Shown here: positions 22,201-30,970 of the stretch, in pieces | Layout: each line of letters opens with the position of its first letter | How positions within the stretch are numbered: position 1 is the stretch's first letter | Assembly: GCA_030411725.1 (NCBI GenBank) | Contig: MU839837.1 | Location: forward strand, 558,001 to 622,000 | Direction of reading: 5' to 3' | Length of the DNA: 64,000 bases | Source: Echria macrotheca | Lineage: Eukaryota > Ascomycota > Sordariomycetes > Sordariales > Schizotheciaceae | Position numbers and translations under genes: made by a program | The notes under the pieces: generated by a model | Told to the model about the DNA's origin: nothing | What the model saw: only the letters and a program-made list of their open reading frames with translations | Database searches by the model: none

Positions 22201-22866
22201 CGGACGCGGTTGCAGAAAGCCAACCCGAAGCTGAACAAGCCTCAGCCTCCTGGGCCTGGTGGACCTGGCGGACCTGGCTTTCAGGGTGGTGGTTACAATA
22301 CGCCTCCCGCGATGTCTGGTGCGGCCCAGCCCGGCCGTGATTATGGTCCGCGCATGAGCAGTCGACCTATGAGCGAGAATTACGATCGATATGGTGCGGG
22401 TCCGCCGCCGGCGGGTAGTCGGTTGCCGGTAGCAGCCAGCACTGGTAACTTGCGACCGGATCGGTTTGATAGTTTGCCGTCTGGTGGTCATTCGGGTGGC
22501 GGTGGTCACTCTGGCGGTGGTCACAATAGATTGCCTTCGGGTGGATCACTTCAACCTAGGCCGGGAGCGGACACGATGGCCGGACGGGCTAGTGCGCCTC
22601 CGGCCCAGAACAGACCAACTTCTAGTCATTCGTTCAGCCCGGGACAGGCACCGAGTCCTGGACCGAGCATTGCCAGCACGACGAATCTTCCTGGTCATGG
22701 ACGACCTCCGAAGCCTACGGATCATCCAGATGGTAAGACGATGGGTCAGGGGCCCGCGACTTTTGAAGCGATGGGGATTCCACAGGGGAAGAACGAGAGT
22801 GACTGCGTAAGTTTTGTGATGTGTGTGTAGACTATGTATGCTAACTTTGTGTAGGTTGTCATGTGA
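19265..22866 (+). CDS. Skt5/Chs4-like chitin synthase activator, Sel1 repeats and CaaX box
   Basis: Five exons (19265-19355, 19828-19939, 20090-20212, 20262-22806, 22855-22866) give 960 residues. Residues about 210-510 are tandem Sel1/TPR-like repeats (GRAEYRMGMLYEHS, YRLGMMYLMGQHG, ATGEFAMGYYYEIG, AEARKWYELAAEHGNKDAQ) typical of Skt5/Chs4, which recruits and activates chitin synthase at growth sites. Residues about 520-950 are Pro/Gly/Ser-rich and probably disordered. A CTAAC branch site 10 nt before the last acceptor selects a 12-nt exon that encodes VVM and a stop, so the protein ends CVVM, a prenylation box as in yeast Chs4. Using the nearer acceptor would lose it. Intron 1 is unusually long (472 bp), so the first exon is the least certain part. 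Confidence 0.85.
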
Positions 22867-23650
22867 GGCATGTTGGTGTCTTTCGAGTGCTGCATTGTAT
22901 CATAGCCTAGAGTAGATTTGAGAATGCATGAGCTGCTGACTGTAATTGTCCGTTGCAGTGATGAAGTATTGCAGTGATGAAGTGTTGCAGTGATGAAGTG
23001 TTGCAGTGATGAAGTGGTTGCAGTGATGAAGTGACGGTTGCTGTGTTCGGAACTAGCTCAGGAATGACGCAACTGCTGTCAGGATTCAGGCACCCTGACG
23101 GGCAGCGGATCGCCAGTGCTGCTGGTGAACGCCAGACTAATACCACTATCTTAGCTTCTTCATTGGCTTGCAGGCAAACGGATGAGGCTATTCAGAGCCA
23201 ACCAAATCTGTGTAGCAGAATAGAAAGATAGATGACCTAGCCCAGCTTTGGATGGGCCAGTTCTTACCCCAATACACACACAAGATTCCCGTCAGACAGC
23301 TTGGTTTTCCACATCTGCTGCAACACGTCTCCGGTATGGTAATGTTTGTTTTTGTAAAAGACAAGGTCTCGATGCGCTGTCTGAACCGTTTGTTTCTCCG
23401 TAGTCCCCATATAAAATCCTAACCATCTACAGAACCAAAGAAATAAACTCGCAACGGATTCACAATCTTCCAGCCAACCTGGCTACCGCCGCGAGTCTTT
23501 AGATTCTGGAAAGCTGTAGTCTCAAATTTGAGTTGTGGTGACAAAAGTCGAAGGGATGATACGTAGTATCACCACGGTTGAATGAGACGGTTTCGATGTC
23601 CTATGTCGAGACCTAGGTGCCTACCTACTCCTGTAAAAGAAAGGCCGTGT
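22867..23650. other. Intergenic with minisatellite, downstream of Skt5-like gene
   Basis: This stretch separates two 3' ends (Skt5-like on plus, SDR on minus). It contains a five-copy 16-bp repeat, listed separately, and otherwise no gene-like signal. Confidence 0.6.
22953..23033. repeat. 16-bp tandem repeat, five copies (TTGCAGTGATGAAGTG)
   Basis: Five nearly perfect head-to-tail copies of TTGCAGTGATGAAGTG lie 90 bp after the Skt5-like stop codon, probably in its 3' UTR or just past it. Low divergence between copies suggests recent expansion. Confidence 0.9.
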
Positions 23651-26173
23651 TTATCGGGGATACCCTTTCCATACGCCCGATGGTTTACTGTCCGCCAACC
23701 GATCCCTACTGAGAAGTCCAATCGCCTCCCTACCACCACCAAACAAGTCAGCATATACGTAACTTGATAATGAGAATCTCTGCACAAGACATGACAGGCA
23801 AGACATAAACACAAAAAGGGACACAATAAACAAAACAAAAAAACACAACAAGACTAAGAAAAGGAGAAAAAGAACAAACACACACAAACATACACACACA
23901 CACATACATACACAAAAAACCAACAACAACAAGACAAAACAATAAAAAAAAGAGAAAAATAAAACATACCGACCCCAAAACCCCCTGCCCCCGCTCCCAC
24001 ACCCTGTGATTATCCACCCCCATCCAAACCCCCCTCGTCCCCTCAATCCCCCCCTCCACATCAAACCCCCTCCCGCCCGCAACATACACCACCCGTCCAT
24101 TCAATTCTGTGTCGGCCACACACTGAACTATGAAGCGTGCGACGTCGGCGGGGGTGTTGAGCGGGAGGTTTTCTGAGATCCACTTTTTTAATATCGGGGG
24201 AGTGAGGAGGCGGGTTTTTGTTGCCCATGGGCAGAGGGTGTTTGTTCTTATTCTTATTGGGGGGGTGGTGGTTGGTGGTGGTGGTGGTGTGAGGGGGGCG
24301 AGGGGGGCGAGGGGGGCGAGGGAGCGGGAGAGGGAGCGGGTTAGGCCTATTAGGGCGTGTTTTGTTGATGAGTCTGTTTTTTTAATTTTGTTAGTTTTGT
24401 TTGTATTGTTTGTATGTTGTTGTGTGTTGGGGGTGTGGGTGGTGGGTGGTGGTGGTGAGTGGTGAGGATTTTGTGGTGGTGAGGGAGGTGGTGGTGAGGC
24501 AAGTGGTGAAGGGGTAGAGGGGTAATGATGGTGAGTACGGTGAGTGCTCGTTGGTGGTGAGAAAGGTGGTGAAAGGGTAGGTAGGTGAGGGAGAGGTGGT
24601 GGGAAGGGAGGTGGTGAGGTAGTAGGGGGGTGAAGGTATGTGTTGGTTTGAGTGTAGCGTGGTGTGGGCTTGGGGAGGGGCCAGTGGCTGGGTGAGTGGG
24701 TGTTGGGGAGGAGAGGGGGAGCAGATGGTCAGGGGGTTAAGGAGGTGAGCGAGGTCAGGACAGAGAACGGCGGTGATGTTGGTGATGACGATAATAGTGC
24801 GGTATAGTTGTGCTCCGGGGGGTGAGGAACGAATGGGGGTGATATATTTCCATTTTTCACAAAATGGGGGAGATGAGAAGGGCCGAGAAAGGCTCTGTGA
24901 CAAAGACATTCAACAGGCGATGGTGTAGGTGTCTCGAGAATTTTGGAACGAGAAAGGGCGTGGCGGTGAAATGGGTACAAAAGTGCAAAGAGGGTGTAGA
25001 CGTAAGGTGCAGCCGCTGACTTGAGGGGGGTGGGTTGTGAGGAGAAGACGGTGTCAACGAATGGTGTTGTTAACGGAAGGAGAACGCCTAAAAAAACATA
25101 CACGTGGTCAACCCTGGCGCGGGCGTAATGCCGGCGATGGAGGATACAAGTGTGAGCGACGGGGTAAAACCGTCCTCGTGGGGGGAGGACGAAAAGTATG
25201 CGATGGCGATGCGGGAGAAGTCTGTCCTTGTTAGTTTTTGTTATTCTCCCTCAAACCTTTCGGTTCCCGCCAGCCAGCCCCTTTTAGTTTCTTCCCCCTA
25301 TGTCGTATCACACTCCCCCGCTTTCCTTCTGCCATTCTCCTTTTTTGTTCTTGCCAACTCCTTTTCTCGTCTCGTTTTGCTCGAGATATTGTGATTAAGG
25401 GGAGAGGGAAACAAGCTGAAAGGGGAGAAAAAAAAAAACAGACGTACGAATAGCAGAAACAAGATTCACATCCACAACCCTCCCCACCTTCTTCTCCGCG
25501 TCCGTCTCCGTCCCCCGCCCCGCGAGCAACTTCTCCCGAGTCAGACAGTCTGGATCAAAAACGCCCGACGGCTCGCCAACAGCCGCGCAAAAAATGGCTG
25601 CATCAACACGGTTGTTTCCAGCGTATGCCGTCTCAAAAAGATCGAGAAGGTCATCGTGGTGGGAGACGTCGACTTTTTTGAAGACTGGGGCTGGGGTGGA
25701 GGGTTGGAGGGAAGAAGAGGAGGAGGAAAGGCTGGTTTCGAGGGCGGTGCCCTTTTCCGCCTGTGGTGGACTGGATTAGCTATTTGCCTCTTTGGGGAGT
25801 AATGACTGTGTATCAGGTTTCAGGAGCTCTGAATTCCTGAGACAGCCCTAATATGACCAAAGAAGGGAGTAATCGCATCCGATCTGACACTTACGTCGAT
25901 GTCGCCAAAGAAGACTTGGGCGCCGAGGGCGTGGAGGTGGGTTACCGTTGCGGCGCCTATTCCTTGGGCTCCGCCTTTTGTTGTTATTTAATTTTAGCAG
26001 AGGTGGTAAGATATCTTTCAGCAGTGATAACGACGGGTATTTCGTTCGTTGTTGGGGTTGCTGGTCAGGGCATGGGGTTGTGGGTGTGAGGTGAAAAAGG
26101 GCATACCGGCTACGACGACGACCTTTCCGGCCAGGTGCTTGGCGGTTTCTTCAGAGTAGATTATCTCTGCCAT
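23651..26173 (-). CDS. Short-chain dehydrogenase/reductase (SDR), six exons
   Basis: Exons 26107-26173, 25895-25974, 25448-25760, 25102-25221, 23970-24373 and 23651-23779 join in frame to 370 residues of an NAD(P)-dependent oxidoreductase. The nucleotide-binding fold is VVVVAGGAQGIGAATV (about 18-33) with acidic FFGDID. FCAAVGEPSG replaces the usual NNAG region. VVDVNLVSAI, the Ser of LVSSIAG (about 180) and TYSSTKHALIGLTRSL carry the Ser-Tyr-Lys triad (Tyr194). TLCPWATKTRL is the post-catalytic segment. The Tyr codon is split by the 728-bp intron 4 (24374-25101). Exon 5 has a coding expansion (LAPLAPLAPLTPPPPP) relative to the usual family length. Intron 2 (25761-25894) is homologous to an intron of the P450 gene. 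The last exon is the least certain. Location beside SDR2, P450 and terpene synthase suggests a role in the same pathway. Confidence 0.75.
24293..24322 (+). other. G-quadruplex-prone repeat inside SDR exon 5
   Basis: Three G6 tracts separated by CGA are followed by a further GGG tract. This is a strong canonical quadruplex pattern on the plus strand, opposite the coding strand of the SDR. In the protein it encodes the LAPLAPLAPL repeat. Confidence 0.7.
24374..25101 (-). repeat. 728-bp low-complexity intron of the SDR gene
   Basis: Bounded by GTATGT and an acceptor in AAAAACAG, this intron is far longer than its neighbours. Its middle (about 24420-24740) is a run of GGTGGTGAG/GTGGTGAGG-like units on the plus strand. 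Open frames inside (Pro/Ser/Thr-rich) come from the base bias and are not genes. Removing it restores T+AC, the catalytic Tyr codon. Confidence 0.7.
25761..25894 (-). mobile_element. Introner-like element, copy 1 (SDR intron 2)
   Basis: This 134-bp spliceosomal intron starts GTAAGTGTCAGATCGG and ends CCACCACAG. It aligns at roughly 80% identity, by eye, over its whole length with intron 2 of the P450 gene. The first 45 nt from the donor differ at one base. Similarity stops at both splice sites; the flanking exons are unrelated. Phase 0. A full-length homologous intron in two different genes is the definition of an introner-like element. Confidence 0.65.
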
Positions 26174-26633
26174 GTTTGATGAGTCCTAGATGGAAACACT
26201 AAAACTAAAAAGAAATTTAATCGTGAAAGGGACAGCGCAACTCGTTTTCGTGATGGCTATCAACATACATGTATTCTTAAGGCAGTTCTCATTAGCAGCA
26301 GAAGAATAGACCTTAGATATTTCCCCTCACGGCTGTCCCTCCCGGCTGTCCCTCCCGGACATATCTGAACTGCCGACCCGCTGCGGTCATGGCATCGGGT
26401 GTCGGTATCATGCGGGGTCTGAGTTCGGGTGCGGAGAAGCCGACCCCGGGCTATCTGTAGACTAGATTGAGATTGACAGGATGGGATATTCCTGTGATGG
26501 GGTTTGGAATGGATCATCTGTTGAGTATGTGCAAAAGCTCACTTATACAACGAATCAGTACTCTTATTTCCAGTAGTACTAGATATTCTTCCACCGGAGC
26601 ACACCCCTGAGGACGTCACAGACAGCGTCGACA
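26174..26633. other. Divergent promoter region between the two SDR genes
   Basis: This 460-bp spacer lies between start codons of divergent SDR genes, so they are likely co-regulated. It holds a 13-bp direct repeat with CGG triplets (26331-26356) and several more CGG/CCG triplets to its right, candidates for a Zn2Cys6 regulator. No regulator gene is present in this window. Confidence 0.55.
26331..26356 (+). promoter_or_regulatory. Tandem 13-bp repeat GGCTGTCCCTCCC in SDR promoter
   Basis: Two perfect adjacent copies of GGCTGTCCCTCCC lie in the shared promoter of the two SDR genes, flanked by CGG triplets. This could be a binding site for a cluster regulator, or simply a short tandem duplication. 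Confidence 0.35.
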
Positions 26634-27547
26634 ATGGCAAAATCAGTCGTCGTAACAGGAGGCGCCAGCGGCATCGGTCTGGCAATGAGCCGCCACTTCG
26701 CCTCGCAGGGATACCGCGTCGCTATCCTCGACATCAACTCGGAAACTGGTCCAGAGGTGGCTGCTGAGATCGCCGCCGAATTCCCCACCGCAACAGTCTG
26801 CTTCAAGAAATGCAATGTGGCGTCCTGGGAGGAACAAGCAGCCGTGTTCGAGGACGTCTTTCATGAACACGGCAACCGTATCGACATTGTCATGGCGAAC
26901 GCGGGCATCAACGAGGGTGGACCAGTAACCATTGTCGATCTACAGGAACAGAAACCCTCACGTCCAAATCTGCGGACGTTGGATATCAACCTAACCGGGA
27001 CCATCTATTGTACATCTTCCTCTTCCTAGCACAACAGGATACTCACAAAACGCAGCCGTCAAACTAGCCGCTCACTACATGAACCGAAACCCCGACGGTG
27101 TCTCCCGCGGATCCATCATATGCACCGCCTCCAACGCCGGGATATACCCTCTCCCAATGGCGCCACTCTACGCTACCACAAAATTTGGCGTCGTTGGCCT
27201 CGTCCGCTCCTTGGCCAGAGTGCTTGAAAAATCAAACATCCAAATCAACGCCCTGGCACCGGCCGTCCTCGGTAAATATTCTGTGCAATCAATTCCTGTG
27301 GGACTCTGCTGACTTGAAAGAAACAAACATCTCCGGCCCGAACTCCAAAGAATTCTTCAGCAAGATGGTCGTGACGCCCATGTCGACGCTGATCCGCGGC
27401 GTGGCCGATTTCATAGCGGACCCGAGTGTCAGCGGCCAAGTGGCCGAGATTCACGGCGACAAGGTCACGATCCGGCCGCATCACGAGTGGGTTGACGACG
27501 GCAGCAGGAGGAACATTGAGATGTTTTGGACCGTGACGAATTCTTGA
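26634..27547 (+). CDS. Short-chain dehydrogenase, 15-hydroxyprostaglandin dehydrogenase-like
   Basis: Exons 26634-27009, 27056-27271 and 27321-27547 give 272 residues, a complete classical SDR. Features are the cofactor fold VVVTGGASGIGLAM (residues 5-18) with the acidic LDIN that favours NAD+, MANAG (about 88), RTLDINLTGTIY, the active-site Ser in CTASNAG (about 150) and the catalytic pair in YATTK (Tyr about 165). The C-terminal part (NISGPNSKEFFSKM, IHGDKVTIRPHHEW) resembles fungal oxidoreductases of the 15-PGDH group. The substrate is not evident; next to a P450 and a terpene synthase, oxidation of a terpenoid alcohol is a reasonable inference. The last codons recur as decayed tandem copies just downstream. 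Confidence 0.85.
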
Positions 27548-27727
27548 CAGTGTATCGAGACGTTTGGACCGTGACAAATACTTGACCATGGTTAGCAGGC
27601 ACTCATGTGCTGTAACTACCTAGAAGAGGGACCGCTTACCCCCTTAAGGGGTGGAGCCTTGGGCTTCTTACGGCTTAAGACAAATAAAAAATACTTGACC
27701 ATGTGTCGAGATGTTTCGGACCATGAC
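27539..27727 (+). repeat. Decayed tandem copies of the SDR2 3' end
   Basis: The coding end ATGTTTTGGACCGTGACGAA is followed at about 37-bp spacing by CGTTTGGACCGTGACAAATA. After a 98-bp insertion comes a third copy, ATGTTTCGGACCATGACGAG. These copies, which run over the stop codon, appear to come from local duplication. Confidence 0.6.
27576..27703 (+). mobile_element. SINE-like insertion with 15-bp target-site duplication
   Basis: A 98-bp segment (27591-27688) is bounded by identical copies of AAATACTTGACCATG at 27576-27590 and 27689-27703. It ends in an A-rich tail (ACAAATAAAA) and splits one unit of the tandem repeat derived from the SDR2 3' end. Long target duplication plus A-rich 3' end suits retroposition. 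A 12-bp palindrome CCCCTTAAGGGG lies inside (27640-27651). No clear pol III B box is seen. Confidence 0.4.
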
Positions 27728-27993
27728 GAGGGCTCGAGAGTTCTTTGTCTCGGGTGTTATATTTGGACTGTACCCAAACACGGCAGGCCCCGTTCCGAGT
27801 GCATCTTCTTTGATCCCAAGTGACAATAAGATTGTGGGAATGTTATTTCCTTGTCGATCCGTTTTGAACAATAGAACCAATGCCGTGGACAGTTCCTACT
27901 TAAACCTGTTTCCCCTTTCCATGCCGCTCCGGCACTTGTTCTTGAACCAAGTATCCTTCGCTGCTCAAACCTCACCAACACTCAACCCACCAG

Positions 27994-28044
27994 GTAAGTC
28001 TATGTAATTCTTCCACCAAGCGCGCAGCGATACACTACACACAG
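27994..28044 (+). other. Probable 5' UTR intron of the Cys-rich gene
   Basis: CAG|GTAAGTC and ACACACAG frame a 51-bp intron-like segment that ends 5 nt before the ATG at 28050. If real, it places the transcript start of the downstream gene upstream of 27994. Confidence 0.45.
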
Positions 28045-28049
28045 AAAAA

Positions 28050-28835
28050 ATGACCATCTTCCCCTACGACAGGGAGGCCCCCCTCATGGGCATCCCAATC
28101 GAAACAGTCGTCTTCCACACGCCCCGGCCCATATGCCGATGCGTCACCTTCTACCAGTTCTACCTCTGCGGCTGTCCCGACATGGGCTACGACCGCCGCG
28201 GCTGTCCCATCCGGACCTTCTCCAAGTGCGAGGTATACTTCATGCCGGTATCAACACAGCTCGCCCTGCAGCGCCTCGGGTGGCAGCACAACGACGAGGT
28301 CGGCCAGGTCCCGCACGAGGACGTCCCCCGCATCCTGCCCTTCCCGTGCTTCCGCCACTCGCAAATATGTCGCGTGCGGATATCCGCCGACGAGGTCAAG
28401 CGGATGCGCAAGACCTTCCTTGCCGGCCGCAGGCAGCAGGCAAGACTCGGCGTTGTGGTTTCTGTGCGCGAGTGTAGGGTCAACAGGGCCGCGGCCATGC
28501 GGAGGGCGAGGCAGCAGGCGTTTTGTCAGCATAAGGAGGATTGCCAAGATAAAACAGAGCGCAAGAGGGCCGAGGAGGCGTGGTGGCGCGACGAGTGGGA
28601 GACGGACCACTACACGCAGGACCGCGCCCCGGGGGCCGTCTTGCTCGGCCTCTGGGATAGGGGGAATCCGCACTACCCGAGATATGGACCGCCGAGGAAT
28701 ACGGGCTATGATAACGGTGCTGATGTGATTGATGACCGGGCGCTGGAGCAGGCCAGGCTGGAGAATTGGGGACCTGTCGGGGTGTGGGAGGTAAACAGGA
28801 ATGGCACCATGGAGCCGTGGAGATTGCACATGTAG
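28050..28835 (+). CDS. Hypothetical Cys-rich protein, 261 aa
   Basis: This uninterrupted reading frame starts in an AAAAAATGACC context. I do not recognise the family. The N-terminal third is Cys-rich (CRCVTFYQFYLCGCPD, GCPIRTFSKC, PFPCFRHSQIC), with CxC pairs that could bind a metal. The middle is strongly basic (VKRMRKTFLAGRRQQARL, MRRARQQAFCQHKEDC). The C-terminal part is acidic and aromatic-rich (WWRDEWETDHYTQD, LENWGPVGVWEVN). There is no signal peptide or membrane segment. It lies between the SDR pair and the P450 and may belong to the cluster or be an independent lineage-specific gene. GC-rich codon use like its neighbours supports a real gene. Confidence 0.7.
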   Translation: MTIFPYDREAPLMGIPIETVVFHTPRPICRCVTFYQFYLCGCPDMGYDRRGCPIRTFSKCEVYFMPVSTQLALQRLGWQHNDEVGQVPHEDVPRILPFPCFRHSQICRVRISADEVKRMRKTFLAGRRQQARLGVVVSVRECRVNRAAAMRRARQQAFCQHKEDCQDKTERKRAEEAWWRDEWETDHYTQDRAPGAVLLGLWDRGNPHYPRYGPPRNTGYDNGADVIDDRALEQARLENWGPVGVWEVNRNGTMEPWRLHM

Positions 28836-29368
28836 AATGCAATAACGAATATTGATCAAGTTATGGCGCTCATATTGAACAAAGGTAAGGCGTCTAATTC
28901 GTAAACATTGCCACGATTCGGTAAATGATGGTCGTTGGGATGCCAGGTGACAAGATAACCCAGGCAAGCCAGGGCAGCAGAAACTTGAAAGCTGTCAAAA
29001 ATAATGTCAGACATCAAGGTAGATTCTAGGTTACTGGTACAATACCTAGCCATGAATAAATTGGCCGAGTCCAGGGTTTTTGCCGAGCAGTAAATTCTCA
29101 CAGAAGGTAAGGTAATAGAGGAAGGAGAAAATTACTATTGCCCCCCATGACGAAGTCGCTCCTGCCCCTTTCGCAAAAGACATGGCAGCAAGCACCAGAA
29201 AATTTGCAAAACAGCTATCGTCAGAAACAAGCAGCAAAATAAATCCCCTTTCATTATGTGTCGAGTCTTATTCAGACCCAAAAGTCTCCCTCGGCGGCAA
29301 TTACCACCCATCCGTTCCATAGCCTCCTCGCCAGAACAAAGGAATCAAACCTCACCAGACAAAGCCGC
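28836..29368. other. Intergenic, converging 3' ends (Cys-rich gene and P450)
   Basis: This 533-bp spacer is more AT-rich than the coding DNA on either side. No gene or repeat is seen. Confidence 0.5.
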
Positions 29369-30970
29369 TCATTTCTCCTGCCCCTCCGTCGTCTCCCTCC
29401 TGACCACGCTCAACTTGGCATTCAGCGGCGGCTTCTCATACAGAATCCACGTCTTCTGCCTGATCCAGTCCTCGCTGTCAGGCATCAGCTCCATGTCGAA
29501 ACCCCAAACCAGCCTCGCCAGCACCAGCCGCGACTCCATGTACGCCAGCCCGCGCCCGATGCACGCCCGCGGCCCGATACTAAACGGATTAAACACGTCC
29601 CGGTTGTCGCCGGCGTACCGCTCGTCGCCCATCCACCGCTCGGGCACGAAACGCTCCGGATCTTTGAAGTTGGAAGGTGAATTGTACGCCGCGTACTGGT
29701 GCACCACGACGTCGGCGCCCCCGGCGACGAACCTGCCGTCGATGACAATTCCCCCCCTAGGTGTGAACCGATGGATGCCGGCCGGCACGGGCGGGTGGAT
29801 GCGCATGGCCTCGTGCAGCACGGCCAGCGTGTAGGGCAGCTTGGAGACCGAGGCGAAGGTGATGTCGCTCTCGCGGGCGAATGCGGACCGGATTTCTTGT
29901 TGTAGTTTGGCCTGGATTGGTGGGTTTTTCATCAGGAAGTAGCACGTCGTCGCGAGGAGCGTCGCCGACGTCTCGGAGCCGGCCATGATCAGGAGCTGCG
30001 CGTTGGCCGTCAGCTCGTTGGACGTCATGCCGCCCTCCTGGCCGACGTGCTCGATGATGTGCGCCCTGTGGTGGATTGGATTAGCTGCGTGCCTCTGTAA
30101 GGAGAAAGCGACCCATGTCTCCGTTTCAGGAGCTCTGCATCCCCGGAGACAGCTCGAATATGACCAAAGAAGGGAATAATCGCATCCGATCTGACACTTA
30201 CATAAAGTCGGGCCGCTGCGTGACCTTATCGCGCCGACAGTTGACTTTTTCACGCGAAAAGGCCGCGTGCTGCTGGACCTGGGTCTTGAGCGACTTGGGA
30301 ATCAGCATCTTGAGCGCAGCACCAAAAGACCCCATGGTGTCGATGATCTGGCCGTACATCATGCCCTTGAGGTTGGTGAAGATGAAGCGGATCCACGGGT
30401 GCATGAAGGAGTTCTCGAGGCAGCCGAAGGGCTCGCCGAAGGTCAGGTCGCCGATGATGGGTTCTTGCTCCCGCAAAGACTTGTCGGAGAAGGCCGGTGA
30501 CAGGATGCGGCGGTGGCGCGTGTGCTCGGCCATGGTGTCCTGCCACATGATGCTCAGAGCGCCGAAGAACTCTTTCTCGTTCTGCCCGTAGATGGTGTTG
30601 AGCGGGATGATCTCCCTACCCTTGGGCGCCGTGTAGATGTCCTTCCAGGCCTGGGCGCTGATGTACGACAGCTCCCACGGGGCCACGCGGACGACGGGCC
30701 CGTAGGTCTGGTGGAGCTCGTGCAGCTTGTTGGTGATGTTGCCCTGCATCTGCTGCGAGATCTTGCCGAGGTTGGTTCCGCGGTAGAGGAGCGGGCCTGG
30801 GTAGCCGGCCAGGGGATGGAGTGTGAAATTGTATATGAACCAGGCTGTCGGGATGAAAAGGAGCTGTCGGTGTTAGTATCGTGGCCGTGGACTAGCAGGA
30901 AAACACATACCAAGAGCACCGCGATCTGGAGACCACTCAATGAGGAGACCAAATTCATGATGCGGTTCAT
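29369..30970 (-). CDS. Cytochrome P450 monooxygenase
   Basis: Exons 30911-30970, 30202-30863 and 29369-30065 give 472 residues. The N-terminus MNRIMNLVSSLSGLQIAVLL continues into LLFIPTAWFIYNFT, an ER membrane anchor, followed by the proline hinge HPLAGYPGP. Catalytic landmarks are the oxygen-binding I helix AGSETSATLLATTC (about 266), the ExxR pair in HEAMR (about 324), the PERF-like PERFVPERW and the haem loop FNPFSIGPRACIGRG with Cys near 409. All are intact. The type resembles fungal secondary-metabolite P450s that oxidise terpenoids or related products. It is divergent from the terpene synthase across a 1.4-kb promoter region. Intron 1 is only 47 bp; intron 2 (30066-30201) is the second copy of the introner-like element. 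The in-frame junction DFM-AHIIEHVGQ supports the splice. Confidence 0.93.
30066..30201 (-). mobile_element. Introner-like element, copy 2 (P450 intron 2)
   Basis: This 136-bp phase-2 intron starts GTAAGTGTCAGATCGG and ends CCACCACAG, aligning end to end with SDR intron 2 at 25761-25894. The donor half is almost identical; the acceptor half is more diverged with two 1-nt gaps. TAGCTAATCCA near the 3' end supplies a branch site in both copies. The insertion interrupts the P450 shortly before its I helix. Confidence 0.65.

Noticed and set aside
24391..25103. Pro/Ser/Thr-rich open frames on the minus strand resembling a mucin-like protein.
   Set aside because: They lie in the low-complexity SDR intron; open frames arise from the absence of T-A steps in C-rich DNA.
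25895..25974. An apparent one-base frameshift in SDR exon 2 between GIGAATV and FFGDID.
   Set aside because: On careful re-reading the run is GGCGCCCAAG, and the frame continues ALGAQVFFGDID into exon 3. The gene is not broken here.
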